A stretch of 64,000 nt of DNA from Winogradskyella sp. (GTDB taxonomy: Bacteria > Bacteroidota > Bacteroidia > Flavobacteriales > Flavobacteriaceae), in assembly GCF_028289625.1 (NCBI RefSeq), contig NZ_JANQOM010000013.1, positions 1-64,000 on the forward strand. Reading direction: 5' to 3'. The position numbers were made by a program, and so were the translations under genes. Under the pieces are notes generated by a model. It was given only the letters and a program-made list of their open reading frames with translations. It was not told the origin of the DNA and ran no database searches. Below, piece by piece: positions 54,076 through 61,748 of this stretch. Each line of letters starts with the position of its first letter. The first letter of the stretch is position 1.

Positions 54076-55206
54076 TTGTACAGTAACCTAGCGCCAACAT
54101 ACCAACAATCATTTGGTGAATATTGTGTACTGTGGTATTCTAAATCCAACAATTATAGTGTTGTAGACAATGAGTTTAAAGTACTCTTAGACGATTACCT
54201 TTCGTCTGATAGCTTAGAGATTTTTACTTCTAAAGTAACTGTAAAGGATTCTGTATCCAATCCTATTGAAATTGCCGAAAACCTTCAACTATATTTGGAA
54301 CGTTGCAATGTTGAAAAAGCACATTTTAAAGAGCAACATCTCGAATTTGAAAACTCTAAAACGCACATAAAAAAGTATTATCGAATTAAAGACAAGATTT
54401 TTCAAGTTAATTTTGATTCAGACTTAGTTAAAAAAATAATTCATCCTTCCATTGCCTATTTAGAAATTCCCGAGGATAAACCGCAAACTATATTCGATAT
54501 TTATTTAGATCTTGGAAACTTGTGTTTATTTGAAAATGAGAAACTAATTACTGCTGTCCCAAAAAGAGAATATCATCGGTTACAAGGGAAATTTGTAATA
54601 CGTTTACTTATCTTAATTCATGAAAAAAATGAATCTGATTGGCTAGCCACTCTTCATGGTTCTACAGTTGCGGATGGTAATGATTCTATTTTATTTGTTG
54701 GGCAATCTGGCAAGGGAAAAAGTACTCTTTGCGCATTACTGTCTGCTCATGGCTTTGAATTGGTCGCAGACGATGTTTCACCTATGCTATTCGAAAATCG
54801 TCACATTTACTATAATCCATCTGCAATATCCATAAAAGAAGGAGCTTTTAATACACTTAGGCCGCTGATTAATTTTTTTGATAATAGTCCTACAGTAATC
54901 TTTAATAAAACAAAAGGCAAACTCAAATATATACCTTGCGAAGTACCCTCAAGCTATAGCTACCCTTGTAAATACATAATTATGGTCAATTACTGCGAAG
55001 GTGCTGATACGGAATTAGAACATCTCTCAGTAAAAAATCTTTTAGAAACTCTGATTCCAGATTCTTGGATATCCCCAAACCCTCAGGATGCAAAACAATT
55101 TTTAGATTGGTTAAAAAATATCTATTTTTATAGGCTAACCTACAGCGACACAAAGAGTGCAATTGAGGAAATAACTACACTTTTTAAAACAGTAAAAAAC
55201 AACTAA
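54076..55206 (+). CDS. HPr-kinase-like ATPase
   Basis: The 376-residue protein is of the HprK/P-type P-loop fold: Walker A GQSGKGKS at residues 209-216, then FELVADDVSP with the paired Asp typical of HPr kinases. It lacks the N-terminal domain of true HprK; residues 1-180 are unrecognised. No ATG is near, and the frame opens at TTG 54076. No HPr gene is near, so HPr is unlikely to be its target. In paeninodin-type lasso clusters a relative (PadeK) phosphorylates a serine of the precursor peptide. The peptide encoded just upstream, with three serines in its tail, is therefore a candidate substrate. Confidence 0.8.
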   Translation: MYSNLAPTYQQSFGEYCVLWYSKSNNYSVVDNEFKVLLDDYLSSDSLEIFTSKVTVKDSVSNPIEIAENLQLYLERCNVEKAHFKEQHLEFENSKTHIKKYYRIKDKIFQVNFDSDLVKKIIHPSIAYLEIPEDKPQTIFDIYLDLGNLCLFENEKLITAVPKREYHRLQGKFVIRLLILIHEKNESDWLATLHGSTVADGNDSILFVGQSGKGKSTLCALLSAHGFELVADDVSPMLFENRHIYYNPSAISIKEGAFNTLRPLINFFDNSPTVIFNKTKGKLKYIPCEVPSSYSYPCKYIIMVNYCEGADTELEHLSVKNLLETLIPDSWISPNPQDAKQFLDWLKNIYFYRLTYSDTKSAIEEITTLFKTVKNN

Positions 55207-55242
55207 TTTTAAATTTAGTTTGAAGGTATTAATTAAGACTCG

Positions 55243-56304
55243 ATGGCTAATCTAGCTACTACATACCAATATATTGCGGATATCCTCAGTTTTGAAATAT
55301 CAAATTATGAATTAGAAAAAATATTAAGCAACCCATTATTTAATTGGGACAATATCGTCGTTGAAGGTAGCAAGCATTTAGTATTACCAGCTATTTATTG
55401 CCGCTTAAGATCAAAAAAACTGACACACATTTTGCCGAATGATTTAAACACCTATTTAGCAGAAATTACAGCCCTAAATAGAGACAGGAATCTTGCCATT
55501 ATTGAACAGGTTAAAGGTTTGGCAAAGCTATTTAAAGTACATAGTATTAACCACGTTTTTTTAAAGGGGGCTGCACTACTAGTAGGTGATTTTTATGAAG
55601 ATATTGCAGAACGTATGGTTGGTGATATTGATGTCCTTATTGATGAAATTCATTTACAAAAGGCTTTCGACTTATTAATAAATGAAGGTTACGAACCTAT
55701 TGCCCAGACTTTAGGTCATGATTTTTTTGAGCATAAACATTTACCCAGATTGAAGACGGACAAAGATATCTGTGCCGTTGAGCTGCACAAAAAACTATTT
55801 GTCTCATATCAGGATAATGAATTACGGAATGCAAATATCCTTGCACAAAAACAAGTCAGGAAAGCTATTTGTCTACCCTCTTTAGCACATTTAATGAGAC
55901 ATAATGTCCTAAACTATCAGATAAATGATAAAGGTAAACTATACAATAGTATTAGTTTTCGCTCTGCCTATGATAGTATTATCTTATCAAGGAAATTAAG
56001 CTTTCATATAGATACCAATGATGATAAAACATTGGAAAATTATTTCAATATTCTTGGTTTGTTTTTTAAAGACTTAAAACCATTGGGGTCGCGGAAAACT
56101 TTTATGGCCAGATTTTATTTATACAAACTAAATCATATTAAGTTTTATAAATCTTGGAATAGGCTTTTAAATTTAACTTACTATTTACGAATCTTTTTAG
56201 GCCGTGTCCCTTTTTTCTTCTCTAACAAAGCATATAGACTGGCAGTACTAAATGACAGGAGGCGCATATTCAAATATTTTAAGTCCGTTTTGAAGAATTC
56301 TTAA
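55243..56304 (+). CDS. NTP_transf_5-like nucleotidyltransferase
   Basis: The 353-residue protein has a minimal nucleotidyltransferase core (about residues 95-200): FLKGAALLVGDFY, then ERMVGDIDVLID with the metal-binding DID triplet, and VELHKKLF with a third candidate acidic/His residue, followed by a helical C-terminal half. This layout fits the uncharacterised NTP_transf_5 family, whose members occur beside HPr-kinase-like enzymes in lasso-peptide and some exopolysaccharide clusters. It starts 37 bases after the kinase gene on the same strand. Target and donor are unknown. Confidence 0.78.
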   Translation: MANLATTYQYIADILSFEISNYELEKILSNPLFNWDNIVVEGSKHLVLPAIYCRLRSKKLTHILPNDLNTYLAEITALNRDRNLAIIEQVKGLAKLFKVHSINHVFLKGAALLVGDFYEDIAERMVGDIDVLIDEIHLQKAFDLLINEGYEPIAQTLGHDFFEHKHLPRLKTDKDICAVELHKKLFVSYQDNELRNANILAQKQVRKAICLPSLAHLMRHNVLNYQINDKGKLYNSISFRSAYDSIILSRKLSFHIDTNDDKTLENYFNILGLFFKDLKPLGSRKTFMARFYLYKLNHIKFYKSWNRLLNLTYYLRIFLGRVPFFFSNKAYRLAVLNDRRRIFKYFKSVLKNS

Positions 56305-56344
56305 TTATTTTTTTGATATTGCAGTACATTACCTTATCTCTTTA

Positions 56345-56375
56345 TTTGTTTTATAAACCATAAAGTTTAACTTTG
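56345..56375 (+). promoter_or_regulatory. Promoter of the small barrel protein (TTTG-N19-TAACTTTG)
   Basis: TTTG at 56345-56348 and TAACTTTG at 56368-56375 are 19 bases apart, a full match to the Bacteroidota consensus, with the ATG 22 bases downstream. The barrel gene is therefore a separate transcription unit from the nucleotidyltransferase. Confidence 0.78.
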
Positions 56376-56396
56376 ATTTTCAAATAAACATGTCTC

Positions 56397-56969
56397 ATGA
56401 GAAAACTACTTTTATTAACAGCTTTATTGACTTTTAGTTTAAACTCATTTGGTCAGGCCAGTTCGAGTAATACTGAATGGTTTGCAAGTGTTGGATTAAA
56501 TGCAATCAATAGCCAAGGCACACAATCTCCTGTAGGAGGATTATCTGATTGGGCTATAAATATTCCCGTTTCTTTAGCTGTTGAAGTAGGCTGGACATCT
56601 GGACTATCAATAGAACAAGCTTTTACATTAAACTCATTTGCAGAAGGTGATGAGATTGATGGGGTTACTTTACAAGAAGATTTTACTTATTTCTCTTTTG
56701 ATACCCATGCCAAATATTATTTTGGTAAGCATATTTTTCCATCTGTAGATTGGATTGATTTTTATGGAAATGCTGGTGTAGGTTTCTTTAATGTAGACGA
56801 AACTAACATCTCTTTAAATCTTGGAGGTGGAGTTCTATTTTGGTTAAACAGAAGACAAACCTTCGGAATACGTGCACAAATTATAGGTAAGTTTGCGCTT
56901 GACCATGCTGACAGTGGCTTTGACAACAACCACTATCAAGCACATATTCAAGCAATATTTGCATTGTAA
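56397..56969 (+). CDS. Small outer membrane beta-barrel protein
   Basis: The 190-residue product has a signal peptide ending at SFGQ (about residue 20) and a mature part of alternating strands with Gly/aromatic pattern (GNAGVGFFNV, LGGGVLFWLNRRQTFGIRAQ), like the eight-stranded OmpA/OmpX-type barrels. It ends in IQAIFAL. No functional family is recognised. A complete promoter in front predicts good expression. The 3' side carries only a weak hairpin (TCTTGTT/AACAAGA, 57001-57015). Confidence 0.75.
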   Translation: MRKLLLLTALLTFSLNSFGQASSSNTEWFASVGLNAINSQGTQSPVGGLSDWAINIPVSLAVEVGWTSGLSIEQAFTLNSFAEGDEIDGVTLQEDFTYFSFDTHAKYYFGKHIFPSVDWIDFYGNAGVGFFNVDETNISLNLGGGVLFWLNRRQTFGIRAQIIGKFALDHADSGFDNNHYQAHIQAIFAL

Positions 56970-57078
56970 AAAAAGTAAAATGATAGATAACAAAAAAAGC
57001 TCTTGTTTAACAAGAATCTTTATAATATTACTTATATCTTATATTTAACTGACTATTCTTATTTCTTATAGAAAAAAA

Positions 57079-58023
57079 CTATACCTCCTTTAGTAATTCA
57101 TCAAAATAGTTAATAGTACTTTTTAAACCTTCTCTTAGATTTACCTTGGGCTCCCAATCATTTAACTCGCGCTTGGCCAAACTAATATCTGGTTGGCGTT
57201 GCATAGGATCATCTTTAGGAAGTGGCAAATAAGTGATTTTAGATTTTGAACCTGTTAATTCAATGACCTCATCAGCCAATTGAAGCATTGTAAACTCGGT
57301 AGGGTTACCAATATTAACAGGTCCAATGAATCCGTCTCTAGAATTCATCATGCGAATAGTCCCTTCTATTAAATCATCAATATATTGAAAACTCCTTGTC
57401 TGGGTCCCATCACCAAAAATTGTGATATCATCCCCTTTCAAGGCCTGAACAATAAAATTAGATACAACCCTGCCGTCTTGTGGGTGCATTCTAGGACCAT
57501 ATGTATTAAAAATTCGAATAATTTTTATCTTTACTTTATTCTGGTTATGGTAGTCCATAAATAAAGTCTCTGCACATCGTTTTCCTTCATCATAACAGGA
57601 GCGCAGCCCTATGGGATTAACATTCCCCCAATAATTTTCTGGTTGAGGGTGTACTGTAGGGTCACCATATACTTCACTTGTAGATGCCTGCAATATTTTA
57701 GCTTTAACACGCTTAGCTAAACCTAACATATTAATTGCTCCCATAACTGAGGTCTTAACAGTTTTTATTGGGTTATATTGATAATGGACAGGTGAAGCCG
57801 GACAGGCCAAGTTATAAATTTCGTCTACCTCAACCATATAAGGATTAGTTATATCGTGACGTACCAATTCAAAATAATGATGATCCATTAAATGCTCTAT
57901 GTTGCGCTTAGACCCAGTGAAGTAATTGTCCAAGCAAATCACTTCGTTTCCTTCATTGAGTAACCGCTCGCAAAGATGTGAACCAACAAAACCCGCACCA
58001 CCAGTAATCAATATTCTTTTCAT
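57079..58023 (-). CDS. UDP-glucuronate decarboxylase (UDP-xylose synthase type)
   Basis: NAD-dependent SDR enzyme that turns UDP-glucuronate into UDP-xylose. The 314-residue protein is a close match to the UXS group: [80 protein letters not shown] with the YxxxK pair, and [19 protein letters not shown]. Bacteroidota use it in surface glycan synthesis. It stands apart from the main polysaccharide locus, with an MtfA-like gene upstream, and no UDP-glucose dehydrogenase is in the window. Confidence 0.9.
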   Translation of the reverse strand: MKRILITGGAGFVGSHLCERLLNEGNEVICLDNYFTGSKRNIEHLMDHHYFELVRHDITNPYMVEVDEIYNLACPASPVHYQYNPIKTVKTSVMGAINMLGLAKRVKAKILQASTSEVYGDPTVHPQPENYWGNVNPIGLRSCYDEGKRCAETLFMDYHNQNKVKIKIIRIFNTYGPRMHPQDGRVVSNFIVQALKGDDITIFGDGTQTRSFQYIDDLIEGTIRMMNSRDGFIGPVNIGNPTEFTMLQLADEVIELTGSKSKITYLPLPKDDPMQRQPDISLAKRELNDWEPKVNLREGLKSTINYFDELLKEV

Positions 58024-58075
58024 GTATTAATCTATTTTATTGACTCCCAAAAATAATGCTTATTTCTCACACTTA

Positions 58076-58966
58076 TTAGTATCCGGCAAATTTAAAATTG
58101 AGCATTTGTTGCATATAATAATAAAGCTCCGGAAAACTAGCCTTAAACTGATACGGTGTTTCTATAAAATTCTCTAAAAGTACTGCAAAAAATTCATACT
58201 GATTGGTGTAGGCATAAGCTCTAAAGTATTTTGAAGCTATTAAATCCTCTCTCACGCCTTGATGATTTTGCAAGTAGTCAACAAGATTTTGAAATCCTTT
58301 TTTGAAGATTAAACTACTTATATCACTGCTACTAAAAGCATTTAGATGTATGGCGTGTCCAAATTCATGTATACCCAGATTTAAATTATCATCACCAATA
58401 TGATAACCTTCTTCAAAATTGTCCCATGAAAAAACAATTGCCTTTAGTTGTGGGTTTGTTTCCCCTTTGTGATAGGTGTTATTTAATTTTGAATAATAAG
58501 CCTTTGGATAAATAATGACCTTATCAATTAAATCAATCTTATAGTTCCTAAAACCAAAGGTCAACATAACAGCTGTAGCAGAAATCAAGGTTTTCATCTC
58601 ATCAGCAACAACCAAACCTTCTCTACCTATAAACTCTTTTCTCTTTATAAATACTGCTAGTCTATGCCTAAAAATTTGTTTTTCTTTTTTATTTAACTTG
58701 TTATAAAAACTAAATTCTTTTTCTAGAATTATTAATTGCTTTTTGGGTAATTCCTTTTTGAATATTAAAAGATTAAGAAAAAACGGTTTTTTATATTTAG
58801 ATGCATATAATTGCTCAAAAAAGACATAAAACCTGCTCATAACAATTGTAGCCATTCCTACAAAAAAGATAATTAAGAACACCTTCTTTAAAGCAGTGTC
58901 GATTTCAGGTGATTGGGTCTCCTGTACGTAGATCATGGTTAAATATAGTGCAAAATAAAAAACCAT
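58076..58966 (-). CDS. MtfA-like zinc peptidase with N-terminal membrane helix
   Basis: The 296-residue protein has one or two hydrophobic segments at the N-terminus (KKVFLIIFFVGMATIVM), a basic middle part and the zinc-binding motif GIHEFGHAIH (HExxH) with a third ligand candidate Glu in NQYEFFAVLLENF. These are the hallmarks of MtfA (Mlc titration factor A) peptidases, which have VHEFAHKLD-type motifs. The E. coli target Mlc is absent from Bacteroidota, so its role here is open. The first codons overlap a different frame only, and the ATG at 58966 could be replaced by the internal Met at residue 11. Confidence 0.82.
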   Translation of the reverse strand: MVFYFALYLTMIYVQETQSPEIDTALKKVFLIIFFVGMATIVMSRFYVFFEQLYASKYKKPFFLNLLIFKKELPKKQLIILEKEFSFYNKLNKKEKQIFRHRLAVFIKRKEFIGREGLVVADEMKTLISATAVMLTFGFRNYKIDLIDKVIIYPKAYYSKLNNTYHKGETNPQLKAIVFSWDNFEEGYHIGDDNLNLGIHEFGHAIHLNAFSSSDISSLIFKKGFQNLVDYLQNHQGVREDLIASKYFRAYAYTNQYEFFAVLLENFIETPYQFKASFPELYYYMQQMLNFKFAGY

Positions 58967-58993
58967 ACCGTCAACGTATGATTTTTATAGTTA

Positions 58994-59025
58994 GTGACCG
59001 CGGAGGGATTGTAGTTCCCTCAGAG
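58994..59025 (-). repeat. Remnant copy of the 3' end of tRNA-Arg
   Basis: GTGACCGCGGAGGGATT (58994-59010) is identical to 59102-59118, the acceptor and T-arm side of tRNA-Arg, and the following TTCCCTCAGAGC still resembles the variable-loop and anticodon-stem side. About 12 bases of the T-loop region are missing or changed, and the 5' half is absent. Confidence 0.75.
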
Positions 59026-59039
59026 CATTCCGCTTTGAA

Positions 59040-59098
59040 AATAGTTCAAACAATAAAACGCTTAAGCAAGCTTGGCGTTTTTCTTATTGAACTATTTA
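59040..59098 (-). terminator. Large hairpin downstream of tRNA-Arg
   Basis: AATAGTTCAA (from 59040) and TTGAACTATT (to 59096) form the base of the stem, and AATAAAACGC with GCGTTTTT the upper part. It lies between the tRNA gene and its remnant and would end the tRNA transcript on the minus strand. Confidence 0.65.
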
Positions 59099-59102
59099 TT
59101 TG

Positions 59103-59176
59103 TGACCGCGGAGGGATTCGAACCCCCAACCCTCAGAGCCGAAATCTGATATTCTATCCAGTTGAACTACGCAGCC
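59103..59176 (-). tRNA. tRNA-Arg (anticodon TCG)
   Basis: On the minus strand a 74-base cloverleaf can be folded: acceptor GGCTGCG with CGCGGTC, anticodon stem TCAGA/TCTGA enclosing the loop TTTCGGC (anticodon TCG, reading CGN arginine codons), T-arm GGGGGTTCGAATCCCTC and discriminator A. CCA is not encoded, as is usual in Bacteroidota. Confidence 0.95.
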
Positions 59177-59186
59177 TTATGATACT

Positions 59187-59639
59187 TTATTGCGTCAATT
59201 TTGCTTTAACGATAGTAGAAATAGTCTTGCCATCTGCCCGTCCTGCTAATTCTTTATTAACAATACCCATCACTCTGCCCATGTCCTTCATACCCTCTGC
59301 TCCAATATCGTCAATGGTCATAACCACTACTTTTTCAATTTCTTCCTCACTAAGAGCCTCTGGTAAAAACTGACTAATAACTTCAGCTTGATCCAATTCT
59401 GGTTGGGCCAAATCTTTTCTATCTTGTTCTAAATATATTGCAGCACTATCCTTGCGTTGTTTAACTAACTTTTGAAGTAGTTTAAGCTCTTCTTCTTCTG
59501 TTAATTCATCTTTACCTCCTGATGCTGTTTTGGCCAATAATATAGCTGATTTAATTGCCCTTAAAGCTTCTAAAGCAACCTGATCCTTTTCTTTCATAGC
59601 TGTTTTCATAGCAGCCATAATGTCCTTTTGTAAGCTCAT
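59187..59639 (-). CDS. GatB/YqeY-domain protein
   Basis: The 150-residue cytoplasmic protein has the YqeY layout: an N-terminal helical half (MSLQKDIMAAMKTAMKEKD, then LEALRAIKSAILLAK) and a C-terminal small helical domain with DIGAEGMKDMGRVMGIVNKE. This domain is shared with the tail of GatB/GatE, where it contacts tRNA; its own role is not settled. It lies downstream of ftsZ on the same strand but after a terminator, and directly upstream of tRNA-Arg. Confidence 0.92.
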   Translation of the reverse strand: MSLQKDIMAAMKTAMKEKDQVALEALRAIKSAILLAKTASGGKDELTEEEELKLLQKLVKQRKDSAAIYLEQDRKDLAQPELDQAEVISQFLPEALSEEEIEKVVVMTIDDIGAEGMKDMGRVMGIVNKELAGRADGKTISTIVKAKLTQ

Positions 59640-59708
59640 TTTTGTGTTAATTAATTTGAAATGCGAAGATACTAAAAAAGTTAGGCTTAAATTATAATAC
59701 CAACAAAA

Positions 59709-59745
59709 AGCCCAAAAAGTTTGAGGGTTCTTTTTGGGCTTGACA
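59709..59745 (-). terminator. Rho-independent terminator after ftsZ
   Basis: AAGCCCAAAAA (59709-59719) pairs with TTTTTGGGCTT (59731-59741); read on the minus strand the stem is followed by a T-run. It lies 37 bases beyond the ftsZ stop. Confidence 0.85.
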
Positions 59746-59777
59746 AGGGTGTGTAAACACTTAACTTAAACTTGCTA

Positions 59778-61700
59778 TTAATCTACGTTATCGTGTAAAA
59801 AAGAATTATTACTTCGCAACTGAATATCATCATTATCATCTGTACCGACAGATAACCTTGAAGCGTTGGTTTCTGATGAATGCTGTGCATCCTCTAAATT
59901 AACGCCTTGTCTCTTGTAAGCAGGCTCTTTTTCTATTTCGTCAATCTTAGCATTATTGAACTTATAATTAAAATCCTTCATATGTTTTCTGCGCTCATTG
60001 GCTCTGGCCTTTATAAGTTCAGAAATTGGACTATTCATTGGGTCTATCTCATCTTCCGTAACTTCTTCTGTTTCTTCAACAGGAAGTGTTTTCTTTTCGA
60101 AAACGACTTCTTCTTTTACTTCTACATCCTTAGTACTTGTATTCATTGACGATTCGTAAGTTTCAAAATCGTCTAGAGCATAGCGCTTCTCACCTTCCTC
60201 ATTAACTTCTGTTACGGATATAATCTCAACAGGTTCGTTTACCTTCATATCCTTTACTTCGTCATCTAAGCTGAAAAACATCTTCTCCTCACCAGATTCT
60301 GGTTCTTCAATTTCCACTGGTTCTTTAGTAGACAATGGTAAATCAAAGGTTAACGTGATTTGTTCTTCGGGCTCTATTACTAGGTCTTCAGCCTTATTCC
60401 TAATTGGAGTTATAACAAAGTCCTCTGTATCAAATTCATTCTTAGCAGTATCTATAACTTCGTCATAAACTACATTCATATTTCTAAGTAAATCCGTTGT
60501 TGGAATCAAATCCATTTCCTTTTTTACTTCAGGCTCAATATCATCTTCATCGATTAAGGTGTGTCTAACAATAGGATTTACCTTATTTTCTTCTAATACG
60601 ATATCTGGAGTAATGATCGCTGGCTCTTTCTCCTGAGTATTCACCTCTTCAACGACATCTTCTTCTAAAGCATGAATTACCTTTTTAGTTTCGGTATTTG
60701 AAATTTCATTTTGCTGATCAATATTAAAACCTGTCGCTATAATAGTTACGGCAATGGCCTCTTGCAACGACTCATCTTCTCCAACACCCATAATGATATT
60801 AGCACCATGGCCAGCTTCATTTTGAATATGGTCGTTGATCTCGCCAATCTCATCAATTGTAATTTCTTGAGAACCAGAAACAATAAGTAACAATACGTTT
60901 TTGGCCCCTGTAATTTTATTATCATTTAATAATGGAGAATCTAAAGCTTTCATAATAGCTTCTTGGGCTCTGGTTTGTCCTGAAGCTGTAGCTGATCCCA
61001 TTATGGCTGTACCGCTATTACTTAAAACAGTTTTAGCATCGCGTAAGTCAATATTTTGTGTATAGTGATGTGTGATGACTTCTGCTATACCTCTCGAGGC
61101 TGTTGATAATACTTCGTCTGCTTTAGAGAAACCAGCTTTAAATCCTAGATTTCCATAAACCTCACGCAACTTATTGTTATTAATGACAATTAGTGAATCT
61201 ACATGTTGTCTTAAATTCTCTATACCGCGTTGTGCTTGCTCATTACGCATTTTACCTTCAAACTGAAAAGGCATCGTTACTATACCTACCGTAAGAATAT
61301 CTAGTTCTTTTGCCATCTTAGCGATAATAGGTGCAGCACCCGTTCCGGTACCACCACCCATTCCTGCTGTAATGAATATCATTTTTGTATTAGTATCCAG
61401 CATTCTTCGGATGTCTTCTAAACTTTCAACAGCCGCTTGTTCACCAACATCTGGGTTAGCACCAGCACCTAGACCTTCAGTTAAGTTAACACCTAATTGA
61501 ATTTTGTTTGGGACACCACTATTTTGAAGGGCTTGGGCATCAGTATTGCAAATCACAAAATCGACACCTTTAATACCTTGTTGAAACATGTGATTAATGG
61601 CATTGCTTCCACCACCGCCAACACCAATAACTTTAATGACGTTAGATTGGTGCTTTGGTAAATCAAAAGCGATGTTTCCAAATTCGTTGCTACTACTCAT
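59778..61700 (-). CDS. ftsZ: Cell division protein FtsZ with long C-terminal tail
   Basis: Tubulin-like GTPase that forms the division ring. The globular part (about residues 15-330) shows IGVGGGGSNAINHMF, the tubulin signature GGGTGTGAAP and NNNKLREVYGNLGFKAGFSKAD for the synergy region. The whole protein has 640 residues, against about 380 in E. coli: after residue 330 follows an acidic, Val/Glu-rich linker of some 300 residues. The extreme C-terminus (LRSNNSFLHDNVD) does not show the usual FtsA/ZipA-binding peptide; a Pro-poor DIQLRSN segment may replace it. Long FtsZ tails are typical of Bacteroidota. It is 48 bases downstream of ftsA. Confidence 0.97.
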   Translation of the reverse strand: MSSSNEFGNIAFDLPKHQSNVIKVIGVGGGGSNAINHMFQQGIKGVDFVICNTDAQALQNSGVPNKIQLGVNLTEGLGAGANPDVGEQAAVESLEDIRRMLDTNTKMIFITAGMGGGTGTGAAPIIAKMAKELDILTVGIVTMPFQFEGKMRNEQAQRGIENLRQHVDSLIVINNNKLREVYGNLGFKAGFSKADEVLSTASRGIAEVITHHYTQNIDLRDAKTVLSNSGTAIMGSATASGQTRAQEAIMKALDSPLLNDNKITGAKNVLLLIVSGSQEITIDEIGEINDHIQNEAGHGANIIMGVGEDESLQEAIAVTIIATGFNIDQQNEISNTETKKVIHALEEDVVEEVNTQEKEPAIITPDIVLEENKVNPIVRHTLIDEDDIEPEVKKEMDLIPTTDLLRNMNVVYDEVIDTAKNEFDTEDFVITPIRNKAEDLVIEPEEQITLTFDLPLSTKEPVEIEEPESGEEKMFFSLDDEVKDMKVNEPVEIISVTEVNEEGEKRYALDDFETYESSMNTSTKDVEVKEEVVFEKKTLPVEETEEVTEDEIDPMNSPISELIKARANERRKHMKDFNYKFNNAKIDEIEKEPAYKRQGVNLEDAQHSSETNASRLSVGTDDNDDIQLRSNNSFLHDNVD

Positions 61701-61748
61701 ATTTTTTGAGATTATGGGATTTTATATAGTTCTTGATTAATTAATTAT

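Noticed and set aside
53901..56304. Lasso-peptide biosynthetic cluster
   Set aside because: No asparagine-synthetase-like cyclase, transglutaminase-like leader peptidase or PqqD-like protein is encoded within the window, and the peptide has a secretion-type N-terminus. Only the tailoring enzymes resemble such clusters.
58994..59176. Prophage or integrative element at tRNA-Arg
   Set aside because: Only a short duplicated tRNA end is present; no integrase, phage or conjugation gene lies nearby, so at most a scar can be claimed.
58909..59373. Plus-strand open frame across the tRNA region
   Set aside because: It runs through the tRNA gene, its hairpin and the antisense of two real genes; chance open frame.
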